Positions 35,028-42,755 of a DNA stretch of 64,000 nt are shown here, piece after piece. Source of the stretch: UMGS1649 sp045611765. GTDB lineage: Bacteria > Bacillota > Clostridia > TANB77 > CAG-465. How positions within the stretch are numbered: position 1 is the stretch's first letter; every line of letters begins with the position of its first letter. A program made the position numbers and the translations under genes. The stretch is from the NCBI GenBank assembly GCA_045611765.1, contig JAZKXT010000004.1, forward strand, positions 186,001-250,000, written 5' to 3'. Below the pieces are notes generated by a model that did not search any database, was not told where the DNA came from, and saw only the letters and a program-made list of their open reading frames with translations.

Positions 35028-35555
35028 TTATACATTTTTATTAACATCTATTTTTTCTATTTCTTTTAAATATTCCAACACTTTATTAAATATATTAGCG
35101 TGCGATACAAGCATTAAACCTTGTTCTATTAATTCTTTTATTTTATCTACAGACATAAATTCTGCACTTTCTACCTCTTCTTGTTGAAGTTTTAGCATTC
35201 GTATATCTATATCCTTTTTAAGATAAAACATAAATCTAATCGGCCTATCATAAAGGAGATATCCTAGTTTTATTATATTGTCATTATCTACATTAAGTCC
35301 TAATTCTTCTTTTACTTCTCTTTTGATACTTTCTAATGGCGTTTCACCACTATCTACGTGACCACCTGTTGAAGTATATTCACCACCTTTTTCTTTTGAA
35401 GTTTTTTGAATTAAAAATTCGCCCTTGCTATTTTGTATGAAAATTACTCCTACTGCAATATGTTCATTGTCTCTTAGTGTTACCGTTTTATCTCCACGTG
35501 CAACTATTCTTCCTGTGACTTTACCGTCGTTGTCATAAACATCTAATAATTCCAT
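35028..35555 (-). CDS. NUDIX hydrolase
   Basis: 175 residues. The Nudix box is complete: G-HVDSG-E-TPLESIK-REVKEELGL (about 66-88), with all catalytic glutamates. The N-terminus (LLDVYDNDGKVTGRIVARGD) resembles the isopentenyl-diphosphate-isomerase-like Nudix subgroup (YfcD type), but a true IPP isomerase would need other residues that I do not see. The substrate is therefore undefined. It stands between rpsR and gdpP on the same strand with gaps either side. Confidence 0.88.
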   Translation of the reverse strand: MELLDVYDNDGKVTGRIVARGDKTVTLRDNEHIAVGVIFIQNSKGEFLIQKTSKEKGGEYTSTGGHVDSGETPLESIKREVKEELGLNVDNDNIIKLGYLLYDRPIRFMFYLKKDIDIRMLKLQQEEVESAEFMSVDKIKELIEQGLMLVSHANIFNKVLEYLKEIEKIDVNKNV

Positions 35556-35588
35556 AATATACCTCCTTATTATTATCTGTTTATATTA

Positions 35589-35621
35589 TAAAAAAGGAAG
35601 CGGATATAATCCACCTCCCCT
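35589..35621 (-). terminator. Terminator of rpsF-ssb-rpsR
   Basis: On the minus strand GGAGGTGGAT/ATCCGCTTCC forms a 10-bp stem with two G-T pairs and loop TAT, followed by TTTTTT. Confidence 0.88.
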
Positions 35622-35627
35622 TTATTA

Positions 35628-35882
35628 TTATTCAGCTGTGTATGGTAAAAGCGCAATTGTTCTTGCTCTTTTAATAGCTTCAGTAACTTTCCTTTGATGT
35701 AAAGCACAAGTTCCTGTTACTCTTCTTGGTAATATTTTACCTTTTTCGCTTACAAATCTTTTTAATTTTTCAACGTCTTTGTAATCTATTTCTTGTGATT
35801 TATCTGCACAGAATTGACAAACTTTCTTTCTTGGTCTTCTGAAAGCTTTATCTTTGTTTGAACGTTTTTTGTTATCTGCCAT
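35628..35882 (-). CDS. rpsR: 30S ribosomal protein S18
   Basis: 84 residues. Basic N-terminus; core KVCQFCADKSQEIDYKDVEK, LKRFVSEKGKILPRRVTGTC and ALHQRKVTEAIKRARTIALL. The CxxC plus a later Cys/His mark it as a zinc-binding (C+) paralogue type. It pairs with S6 in the platform of the small subunit. Last gene of rpsF-ssb-rpsR. Confidence 0.98.
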   Translation of the reverse strand: MADNKKRSNKDKAFRRPRKKVCQFCADKSQEIDYKDVEKLKRFVSEKGKILPRRVTGTCALHQRKVTEAIKRARTIALLPYTAE

Positions 35883-35908
35883 TTTAATACTCCTTTCATT
35901 AATACGGA

Positions 35909-36337
35909 CTAGAATGGTAATTCTTCAGTCTCGTCTATTGTTATGAAATCACCGGCATCTGTACTAGCTGGCATTTGTGGCATTTCAGGCATATCGAAAG
36001 AAGATGCTGCGCCTTCTCTTTTTGAGTCAGCGAAATATGTATCTTCAACTATAAAGTCTGTTGCATATCTCTTTTGACCATTTTGGTCATCCCAAGTTCT
36101 GTTTTGGATTCTTCCTTCAACTAAAACTTGTTGACCTTTTTTGAAATACTTAGCACAAAACTCTGCTGTTTTTCCAAAAGCTGTTAAATTAAAGAAGTCT
36201 GCTTGTCTTTCTCCACCTTGAGCTACAAATCTTCTATTTACTGCTAAAGAAAATGTTGTAACTTGCGTATTATTGCCAGATGTATATCTTACTTCCGGAT
36301 CCTTTGTTAGTCTTCCCATAAATTGAAATTTATTCAT
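35909..36337 (-). CDS. ssb: Single-stranded DNA-binding protein
   Basis: 142 residues. OB-fold: NKFQFMGRLTKDPEVRYTSG, TTFSLAVNRRF, FFNLTAFGKTAEFCAKYFKK and GQQVLVEGRIQNRTWDD. The disordered tail ends in the conserved acidic tip EETEELPF type (TIDETEELPF), which docks repair and replication partners. Coupled between rpsF and rpsR, the standard Firmicutes operon. Confidence 0.98.
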   Translation of the reverse strand: MNKFQFMGRLTKDPEVRYTSGNNTQVTTFSLAVNRRFVAQGGERQADFFNLTAFGKTAEFCAKYFKKGQQVLVEGRIQNRTWDDQNGQKRYATDFIVEDTYFADSKREGAASSFDMPEMPQMPASTDAGDFITIDETEELPF

Positions 36338-36368
36338 ATAATTTTCCTCCTAAAATTCTAAGTTTTAA

Positions 36369-36653
36369 TTAAGCTTCTTTTTTGATAACCATGAATTTTA
36401 ATACACTAGTATCAATTCTAAGAACTCTTTCAAACTCAGCTATAAACTCTGGATTAGCTTTGAAGTTGTATAAGAAATAATACCCTTCTGTTTCGTGTTT
36501 TATTTCATATGCTAACTTTTTAGTTTTCCAATCATCTACTGATATAACTTCACCTGATTTTGCAATAAGGTCAGAAATTTTAGCTTGTACAGCTTCTCTT
36601 TCTTCATCAGATAGTTTTGTTGTAAGTATTACTACTGCTTCGTATGTGTTCAT
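36369..36653 (-). CDS. rpsF: 30S ribosomal protein S6
   Basis: 94 residues, standard. Opens MNTYEAVVILTTKLSDEERE and has KKLAYEIKHETEGYYFLYNF and LRIDTSVLKFMVIKKEA. It forms a heterodimer with S18. First gene of rpsF-ssb-rpsR. AGGAGGTG precedes ATG 36653 and a sigma-A promoter lies at 36720-36748. Confidence 0.98.
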   Translation of the reverse strand: MNTYEAVVILTTKLSDEEREAVQAKISDLIAKSGEVISVDDWKTKKLAYEIKHETEGYYFLYNFKANPEFIAEFERVLRIDTSVLKFMVIKKEA

Positions 36654-36748
36654 ATTATTTACACCTCCTCACGGTCTAGGCCCTTAATTCTCGTTAAGAG
36701 CAAGGAAACTAACACGATTATTATAACATATGTTTAGTTAAAATTCAA
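36654..36748 (-). promoter_or_regulatory. Sigma-A promoter and possible S6:S18-binding leader of rpsF
   Basis: On the minus strand: TTGAAT (36743-36748), 17 bp, TATAAT (36720-36725), then about 60 bases of leader containing AAGGGCCTAGACCGTGAGGA. Rpsf leaders in many bacteria carry a hairpin with a CCG bulge that binds the S6:S18 dimer for feedback control. The GACCGTG here could be that element; folding is not verified. Confidence 0.5.
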
Positions 36749-36865
36749 CTTTTGTTCATTTAATTTTTATTAATTACATAATTTTTTCCATTAAGGGTCA
36801 AACTATATTTAACCTAGACAAAATCTAATTCATATAATGTAGTATTAGGCGAAAGGAGAATTTCT

Positions 36866-37456
36866 TTGAAGGTTGAAAAAATTAATAATAATAAAGCTAT
36901 GATTATTCTAACTTTAGCCGAACTCGCTAAAAGAAAAATAACTTTAAAAGATATAAAAGAAGGAGCAGAAAACGTTCAAGACTTCTTTTTTGAAATATTA
37001 GAAGATGCAAATATAACTGAAGAGTTTACACAAGATTCTTCACAACTATTCGTAGAAGTAACTACTTCTGAAGATGATATGTTTATGATTACAATTACTA
37101 AAGCAGACTGTTTACCCGACATAGCCAAATATGACAAACCCACAAAACCAAGCAGAGTAGCTTATACCGTATCTTCAAACATATATAGTTTTTCCTCTTT
37201 AAAAGAGCTGTATGAATTTTGCAAACAAGTAACAATTGGCGAACTATTTGTTGGTGTAAATTCTCTTTACGAATTCAACGGCAAATACTTTTTAATGTTT
37301 TCTAATTCTACGATTAAAAAATCTGGATTTGTTAAAACATTTAGTGTGCTTTCAGAATATGTAGATAAATATTTTTCAAAACAGACTACCGCATTTTTAG
37401 AATATGCAAAACTAATAATTGCAAAAAACGCAGTACAAACATTACAAAAAATTTAG
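36866..37456 (+). CDS. mecA: MecA-like ClpC adaptor (negative regulator of competence)
   Basis: 196 residues. The N-terminal substrate-binding domain (MKVEKINNNKAMIILTLAEL to FEILEDANITEEF) and the C-terminal ClpC-binding domain (about 95-196: YSFSSLKELYEFCKQ, SLYEFNGKYFLMF, LEYAKLIIAKNAVQTLQKI) match MecA, with a short linker. In Bacillus MecA delivers ComK and other proteins to ClpCP. The start is TTG 36866 behind AAAGGAG. A TATAAT at 36833-36838 probably belongs to its promoter. It diverges from rpsF. Confidence 0.85.
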   Translation: MKVEKINNNKAMIILTLAELAKRKITLKDIKEGAENVQDFFFEILEDANITEEFTQDSSQLFVEVTTSEDDMFMITITKADCLPDIAKYDKPTKPSRVAYTVSSNIYSFSSLKELYEFCKQVTIGELFVGVNSLYEFNGKYFLMFSNSTIKKSGFVKTFSVLSEYVDKYFSKQTTAFLEYAKLIIAKNAVQTLQKI

Positions 37457-37497
37457 TTGATTGGAATACTTTTTATATTGTTTGTGTTATTGTTTTG

Positions 37498-37899
37498 CTA
37501 TATTTTCGAATAGCCATACTTCCTTATACGAAGCGGAACCGTTCTCGCTTCGTTTTTTATGCCATTATCTATTACACTATATTGCTGATTCAAGTTATAT
37601 GTTATCTCAAATTTAAATAACGTACCATATTCCAAATAGCTTTTAGGACAGTCTATTTGTATGTTGTTTAAATCAAAACCATCCTCTTTAAGCTCATTTA
37701 ATAGTTCCTTTTCCTCTGTATCTGTAAGATACCCAAACTTTTCTACTACATATACATATTTGTTTGCCACCGCTTGTAATTTTTGATACCACACAAAGGG
37801 TATTATTGTATTTATTATATACATTGCAAGTACTAACAAAAATCCTAACGATACCACGAGTGTTATAGCTGTAGTAGCATTTCCTCTTTTTAACCCCAT
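37498..37899 (-). CDS. TadE-like minor pilin/pseudopilin
   Basis: 133 residues. A short basic leader with LKRGNATTAITLVVSLGFLL resembles the R-G-x-x-x-[VT] start of TadE/TadG-like proteins, followed by one membrane helix (about 11-33) and an exported domain. Last gene of the Tad-like cluster, 8 bp after a similar gene. AGGAG precedes the start at 37899. Assignment rests on topology and context. Confidence 0.55.
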   Translation of the reverse strand: MGLKRGNATTAITLVVSLGFLLVLAMYIINTIIPFVWYQKLQAVANKYVYVVEKFGYLTDTEEKELLNELKEDGFDLNNIQIDCPKSYLEYGTLFKFEITYNLNQQYSVIDNGIKNEARTVPLRIRKYGYSKI

Positions 37900-37907
37900 A
37901 CATTCTC

Positions 37908-38354
37908 CTAGTTATATTTTAACAAAGCAATTTTTACTTGCTCTTTCATTTTAAATTCATGTTCATTCTTTCCACCAATTGTTATAACGCTTTTAAATTT
38001 TACTTTTATTTTCGTGTCTAGTTTCACTTTATCTTGTTCATAAGTTATATCTAAATTTGTTATTTTAATTTCCTTTACCGAACCATTTTGGTAGTTTTTG
38101 TTTAGTAGATATTCCATTATTTCTTTTGTTTTATTTTCATCTACCGTGTATTTACCATAAGCAAGGTCTGACGTGTCAAATGAAAGGAGCGAACTATTTG
38201 ACACATAAAACAAATCCTGCCTTATACTTTCAGTTATTATATTTACTTGGTAGTATAACAAAAACGTTACAGCAAATATTAAAACTAATACTATTAATCC
38301 TACAGATATAACCATATTACCTTGTTTGTTTTTAATATAGTTTTTACTCATCAT
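37908..38354 (-). CDS. TadE-like pseudopilin (membrane-anchored)
   Basis: 148 residues. NKQGNMVISVGLIVLVLIFA (about 9-28) has the pseudopilin-type start with one membrane helix, then a mostly polar exported part (SSLLSFDTSDLAYGKYTVDE, TNLDITYEQDKVKLDTKIKV). It overlaps the upstream gene end by 11 bp and precedes another TadE-like gene. Fits a minor subunit of the pilus; not assigned to a named family with confidence. Confidence 0.5.
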   Translation of the reverse strand: MMSKNYIKNKQGNMVISVGLIVLVLIFAVTFLLYYQVNIITESIRQDLFYVSNSSLLSFDTSDLAYGKYTVDENKTKEIMEYLLNKNYQNGSVKEIKITNLDITYEQDKVKLDTKIKVKFKSVITIGGKNEHEFKMKEQVKIALLKYN

Positions 38355-39939
38355 TTTCTGTGTTTATCCAATCTTTAAGTTTAATATATTCTTCATCATT
38401 TAGTGTGGTTTTACTAATTTTAGAATTTACATTAGATAGATATGTATCTAATGTATCAAATTTAATTATTTCTTCATAATCTCTACCCATACATTCAAAC
38501 TCTATTTTTAAAATATGTGGTTCACCCTTTCTCGTTCCAATGTCATTTGTAGAGATTAGAAAGTAGCTATCCAGTTTTTCTCTCAAGCTGTATTTTCCAT
38601 ATAATGTGCTATGCATATCCTTTGGTAATTTTAAAGACATTACCAGATCTTTTGACATATCGTATGTGGTGTGCTTTATATAAGTATTATCTATACTTAC
38701 TTTTATATTCTTTAAATCATTTTTATCTACATTTAGTCCTAGTTTTACAATTATACTTTTTCCAGCTTCGGTAAAACCAACACTTACTGATGAAGTTTCA
38801 TATGTTTGGGCTAGTGGTCTTACAACCCAATCCGATGTAGATTTTTCAAGAATTCTTAAATTACTTTGTTTTACGGGAATAATTAGTTTGGGTTCTACAT
38901 ACACCTTTATATTTTTTGTAACCTTATTTCTCATAAGACCATCTACTACAAACTCTGTATGCATATATCCATCTACCATTATCTCTACATCGTGATTAAT
39001 ATTCGGGGGAAATTTATCTCGGGTTATTACAAGCATATATTCATTGCCCACACTTATAATTTTACTGCCACTTATTTCATCTACCTTCTCACCATTTACA
39101 TATAACGATGATACTATTTCTTTAATATGTTTTTTATCTGCATAACCTGTCATATTAATTACTTCTGTCAAATACTTAATGGGTATAACAAGCTCATCTT
39201 CTGTTTCTTTTAAAATATATTCATTTGATACTTCCAAACTGCTTTTAACATTTGCACTTGCTGCCATTGGTTTTACTAAATACACTTGTGCATAAACTAT
39301 GCCATCTATCTTTCTTCTAGTAGATATCATACCATAGGTTTTCCAAGTAGCTGCAGTGTCTAATCTTGCTTTCTTAAGTCCAATTTTATTTGCAGTTATA
39401 TTATACTCTTTAATATATTTAGGGTTGTCTGCTTTAGCTCTACTAGATATGTCGTTAAACATTAACTTAGATGTTTTCATATGCTCTAGTTGTTCTGTAT
39501 ATTTGTATTTAGTCTTATCTTTCCAAGAAGCTTCCGCTTCGGGATATGTATAAAAAGTCCACTTGTCCGGAGTTGTTGTTGGTAATACATCCATTGGGAA
39601 ATAATAATTATATATTAACGCCCCGCTATAGCTTGTCCCTAAGATATAATACTCTCCTCTTGTACCGCTACCGTTATAGCTAGCACCGTTTTTAGTCCAC
39701 ATCCCATATTTAGAATTTTTCCATCTTTGTTTCGAGCTATTTACTTTATGCGGTTTGCCATACGAAAACACATTATATGTTTTGTATATATCTTCATTTA
39801 TTTCATCTCCATACGTGTTATATCTTGGAATTCCTATTGTTTCTATTGCAAACTTAAATTCGTTTGAGATTGCATATACATTGCTAAATATACATATTCC
39901 AATTACAAGAATTAATAAACTAAATACATATTTTTTCAT
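38344..39939 (-). CDS. Large secreted protein of the Tad-like cluster
   Basis: 531 residues. Signal peptide MKKYVFSLLILVIGICIF with cleavage after SNVYA (about 23). The mature part is not recognised: aromatic-rich N-terminal region (YNTYGDEINEDIYKTYNVFS, KYGMWTKNGASYNGSGTRGE) then several beta-rich, Ig-like stretches (about 290-500). No C-terminal anchor or sorting signal. It may be an extracellular or surface component of the pilus. Sits between a TadE-like gene and a membrane-anchored gene, 1 bp apart. Confidence 0.6.
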   Translation of the reverse strand: MKKYVFSLLILVIGICIFSNVYAISNEFKFAIETIGIPRYNTYGDEINEDIYKTYNVFSYGKPHKVNSSKQRWKNSKYGMWTKNGASYNGSGTRGEYYILGTSYSGALIYNYYFPMDVLPTTTPDKWTFYTYPEAEASWKDKTKYKYTEQLEHMKTSKLMFNDISSRAKADNPKYIKEYNITANKIGLKKARLDTAATWKTYGMISTRRKIDGIVYAQVYLVKPMAASANVKSSLEVSNEYILKETEDELVIPIKYLTEVINMTGYADKKHIKEIVSSLYVNGEKVDEISGSKIISVGNEYMLVITRDKFPPNINHDVEIMVDGYMHTEFVVDGLMRNKVTKNIKVYVEPKLIIPVKQSNLRILEKSTSDWVVRPLAQTYETSSVSVGFTEAGKSIIVKLGLNVDKNDLKNIKVSIDNTYIKHTTYDMSKDLVMSLKLPKDMHSTLYGKYSLREKLDSYFLISTNDIGTRKGEPHILKIEFECMGRDYEEIIKFDTLDTYLSNVNSKISKTTLNDEEYIKLKDWINTENDE

Positions 39940-39940
39940 A

Positions 39941-40477
39941 CTAACTACCCCTTATTATTAATTTTACTGTTTGTTCTTCAAGTAATAATTTCATATTTAT
40001 TTCATCTGTTAAAATCTCTTCTACCTTTTCACCTTCGCGCACCTTAATATAATTATCTTTTATATATTTATACATTGCATATTCTGTTTGTTCAGAGTTT
40101 CCTTTAATATTTGAACGATTAGTTATTTCTCTACATATTTGAGCCAAGTAATCGTCTTGGATATAATCATTACCATACGTTTCATGCCACAATTTGTTTA
40201 ACTCTACGACTACACCATCATCTGTGTTGTATATTTTAATATCGCAAAAGTTGTTTTCTAATTCCTTTGTATTATTGCCAACATATATTGAATTATCTTT
40301 CTTTAAAACAGTCCTATTTTCAATATTAAACTCTGTTATTTGAAAAGGATCAGGAGATGATACTTGTTGTTTTTCATTATTTTTCTTACTACTCATATTT
40401 AGTATAAATACTATTATTAACGTTGCTACTACTATAACTGCTACTACTATAGCTATTTTTCTAATATTTTTCATCAC
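39941..40477 (-). CDS. Single-pass membrane-anchored protein of the Tad-like cluster
   Basis: 178 residues, not recognised. N-terminal membrane helix (about 9-28: IAVVVAVIVVATLIIVFILN-like), then a soluble exported domain (about 40-178). The start overlaps the upstream stop (GTGATG; GTG 40477 or ATG 40474), implying coupled translation. Position suggests a structural or assembly accessory protein of the pilus. Confidence 0.55.
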   Translation of the reverse strand: MMKNIRKIAIVVAVIVVATLIIVFILNMSSKKNNEKQQVSSPDPFQITEFNIENRTVLKKDNSIYVGNNTKELENNFCDIKIYNTDDGVVVELNKLWHETYGNDYIQDDYLAQICREITNRSNIKGNSEQTEYAMYKYIKDNYIKVREGEKVEEILTDEINMKLLLEEQTVKLIIRGS

Positions 40478-40815
40478 GCTCTATTTCTCACCTTACTCAT
40501 ATTTCTGTTATACGCATTTATTATTCTAGTTGCAATTACATCCACATCTGTTTTTAGATAACATATATCTGATACATATTTTAATGCATTTATTATATGC
40601 TGCTCAGATAAGTTTTCTGTGACATTTACTACAACTACATTCTTAGGGAGTCGTATTACTGTGTCTTTTACAAAATTATGGTCATTTGAGAACACTACTG
40701 TTATATCTTTGTTGTGTGTTTTTATCCCATTGTTTTTACAACACTTTCTTAATCTGTCCGCTGCATCATTCATTCTTAATTCACTTTGCTTGTCTACAAT
40801 TATTTTTATATCCAC
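40474..40815 (-). CDS. Small soluble protein of the Tad-like cluster
   Basis: The frame opens at GTG 40824, but AAGGTG is better spaced for GTG 40815 (MDIKIIVDKQSELRMN). 113 residues, alpha/beta by eye: IKIIVDKQSE, DITVVFSNDHNFVKDTVIRL, KNVVVVNVTENLSEQHIINA. It resembles the receiver-like half of a CpaE/TadZ protein without the ATPase, but this is weak. It lies between the CpaB-like gene and a membrane-anchored gene. Confidence 0.5.
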   Translation of the reverse strand: MDIKIIVDKQSELRMNDAADRLRKCCKNNGIKTHNKDITVVFSNDHNFVKDTVIRLPKNVVVVNVTENLSEQHIINALKYVSDICYLKTDVDVIATRIINAYNRNMSKVRNRA

Positions 40816-40829
40816 ATTATCCACCTTCT

Positions 40830-41498
40830 TTAATTTAATACAATGTCGAAAGTACCTTGAGATTTTAGGTTTGCTACTAAGATTGCCTCCTCTTTATTAA
40901 GCCTTACTAAAATATCCGTTACTATACTATCTTTTGTTTCTTTACCAGTTCTATCGTGAGTAGATATTACTTCTACTGTTTCAAACAACAAACAAGTAAC
41001 TAATCCGGTACTATCATTGGTACTGTATAATCTTTGCTTATCCCTTATAGCGTTAGATACATCTTTTGTTTTTGCAGTGTAGTATACTGCCACTATATCT
41101 CCTTTTTTTAGCTTTGTACATGTTGGATAACTTAAGTTGTTTATTGGTATTGAAATATAATTGTAATTTATATCTTTCTCTAGCAATTCATTTTCACCAA
41201 TTATCTTAGAATTAGTGACTAATTCACCTTGTTCTACGTCAACATTTAGTACTTGTCCTATAACAGCAGTTCCACTCGTCATTACACTTTGTAACAATGT
41301 TTCATTTTCCTTTGTCTTTTTAATTTGAACTGCCACTAGATCTTTAGCTTCTATTTTCTTTCCTTTAAGCATACTCTGTTTAAATACTGTGACTTCAATA
41401 TATTTACTGTTAGATGAAGATATCATAAAGTAGTTTAGAACAAGCAAAACTACCAAAGAGATACTAAGAGATATTATTATCTTTTTTGTTTTATCCAT
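40830..41498 (-). CDS. SAF-domain CpaB/RcpC-like pilus assembly protein
   Basis: 222 residues. N-terminal membrane helix (about 7-26) and an exported SAF-like domain (about 35-105: EVTVFKQSMLKGKKIEAKDL, GTAVIGQVLNVDVEQGELVT), then a beta-rich region with YISIPINNLSYPTCTKLKKG and VRLNKEEAILVANLKSQGTF, all typical of CpaB/RcpC. CpaB works at the outer face of Flp pilus machinery. It follows the pilin gene by 8 bp. Confidence 0.75.
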   Translation of the reverse strand: MDKTKKIIISLSISLVVLLVLNYFMISSSNSKYIEVTVFKQSMLKGKKIEAKDLVAVQIKKTKENETLLQSVMTSGTAVIGQVLNVDVEQGELVTNSKIIGENELLEKDINYNYISIPINNLSYPTCTKLKKGDIVAVYYTAKTKDVSNAIRDKQRLYSTNDSTGLVTCLLFETVEVISTHDRTGKETKDSIVTDILVRLNKEEAILVANLKSQGTFDIVLN

Positions 41499-41506
41499 AT
41501 TCTCTC

Positions 41507-41725
41507 CTAAATGCTATTAAGTATAGTATCGAACCAACTCGAAAGTTTTGTCATACTTGTAGAGAAAATTCCCTGTATTTGTGGAAAGAAAAGTGTAACT
41601 ATGACTACCACCATAATAGCCGTAATAAGTATTGTCTGTGCTAATTCTGAACCGCGTTTTTCCTGTACTTTGTTTATTAATTCCTTTCCTTTAACTTTAG
41701 ATTTTATTAATGCTTTTATTTTCAT
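41507..41725 (-). CDS. Flp-like type IVb pilin candidate
   Basis: 72 residues. Basic leader (about 1-24) ending EKRGSELAQ, then one hydrophobic helix (TILITAIMVVVIVTLFF, about 31-48) and a short exported tail. The R-G-S-E-L-A start recalls type IVb prepilins, where a Gly precedes the cut site and a Glu follows; here Glu is at +2 after Gly. Located between the TadC-like and CpaB-like genes, where a pilin would be expected. AGGAGG precedes ATG 41725. Confidence 0.6.
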   Translation of the reverse strand: MKIKALIKSKVKGKELINKVQEKRGSELAQTILITAIMVVVIVTLFFPQIQGIFSTSMTKLSSWFDTILNSI

Positions 41726-41750
41726 ATTTATTCCTCCTTTATTACTCCAT

Positions 41751-42572
41751 TTATGAAAATATAACTTGCAAGTTATCTATAACCTGCTTAAATATTGGGT
41801 ACATAACGACTAGAACTATATCTACCAAAGATATTACTGTTCCCAAAGTTACATACATTAATCTTTCTGCGCTCTTTTTCTTTAAATATTTAAAATAATT
41901 TAATTCCAATGTGTCTGCAAACTTTTCTAAATTCCCTAATAAATTGCCCTCTACGTCCCCTTGTATTAACGTGCTTAAAAACAAAGATAGTTCATATGAT
42001 TTGAATTTATTTTCCAAATTAATAGCCGCTTGTTTTATATTATATCCATACATTTTATACTCATAGATAAACTTATCCCATGCAAGAATAAATCTTGGAT
42101 GTGTAAGCGTTCCTTTGGCAATATTTAGCGCATATTCCAAGGTGCCATAGGCAGATAAACTTAACACAATACTATTCGTAAGGTTTTTTATTTCGTTTAT
42201 TAGGATGTTTTTTTCATCTTTTGTGTAACTATATAACAAATAGTTTGGTGTGAAAAACGATATTAAAAATAATATTAATGAGATTTTTATACTTTTGTAA
42301 TTTAAAACTCCTATGATAAAAATAACTATAGGCAAAACGTATTTGAATACAATATATTTTTTTGTGTTTAATTTATGTGGGTAACCTAGATTAAATAATT
42401 TAGACTCAATTTTGTTTATATATGAATATACAAACTTCTTTTTATATTTAGATAAATAAATGTTATTAGATTTTAAAATCACTTTTTGTTTTTGTTTAAC
42501 TTTATAATATGAAATTAAATTATATATTAATGCGGTTAGAGCTATAAATATTATGACATAGATATAAGCCAC
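41751..42572 (-). CDS. TadB/TadC-like inner-membrane platform protein (T2SSF domain)
   Basis: 273 residues. N-terminal helix (about 3-20), paired helices (about 72-112), then the cytoplasmic T2SSF domain (about 128-235: NSIVLSLSAYGTLEYALNIA, ALNIAKGTLTHPRFILAWDK, LFLSTLIQGDVEGNLLGNLE) and a final helix (about 245-270). This is the platform of type II secretion/Flp machines. The only in-frame start is GTG 42572, which overlaps the ribosome site GGGAGGTG; the true start is uncertain. First gene of the cluster. Confidence 0.75.
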   Translation of the reverse strand: MAYIYVIIFIALTALIYNLISYYKVKQKQKVILKSNNIYLSKYKKKFVYSYINKIESKLFNLGYPHKLNTKKYIVFKYVLPIVIFIIGVLNYKSIKISLILFLISFFTPNYLLYSYTKDEKNILINEIKNLTNSIVLSLSAYGTLEYALNIAKGTLTHPRFILAWDKFIYEYKMYGYNIKQAAINLENKFKSYELSLFLSTLIQGDVEGNLLGNLEKFADTLELNYFKYLKKKSAERLMYVTLGTVISLVDIVLVVMYPIFKQVIDNLQVIFS

Positions 42573-42586
42573 CTCCCTTTAACAAT

Positions 42587-42641
42587 AATTTAACACGGCA
42601 TATATTACTTGTCAAGAAAAATCGTACGACATAAATCGACA
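42587..42641 (-). promoter_or_regulatory. Sigma-A promoter with tandem Spo0A-like boxes, Tad cluster
   Basis: On the minus strand: TGTCGAT (42635-42641), TTA, TGTCGTA (42625-42631), 9 bp, then perfect TTGACA (42610-42615), 17 bp, TAAATT (42587-42592). Each box is one base from the core TGNCGAA and the 7+3+7 spacing is that of a Spo0A dimer site. The boxes sit directly upstream of the -35, an activator position. Confidence 0.6.
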
Positions 42642-42667
42642 AAAGCCCTGAATTTTCAAAGGTTTAC

Positions 42668-42707
42668 AAAATACGATATAGAATATATGCATTCTATATC
42701 GTATTTT
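42668..42707 (-). terminator. Terminator after the ftsX fusion gene
   Basis: 17-bp perfect inverted repeat (42668-42684 with 42691-42707), AAAATACGATATAGAAT type, 6-base loop, T-rich end on the minus strand. It isolates the Tad operon from ftsX. Confidence 0.85.
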
Positions 42708-42755
42708 AGTTTAAATAATTTTTGCCAAAAATATTTTAATTTTTCTTAAAATTTA

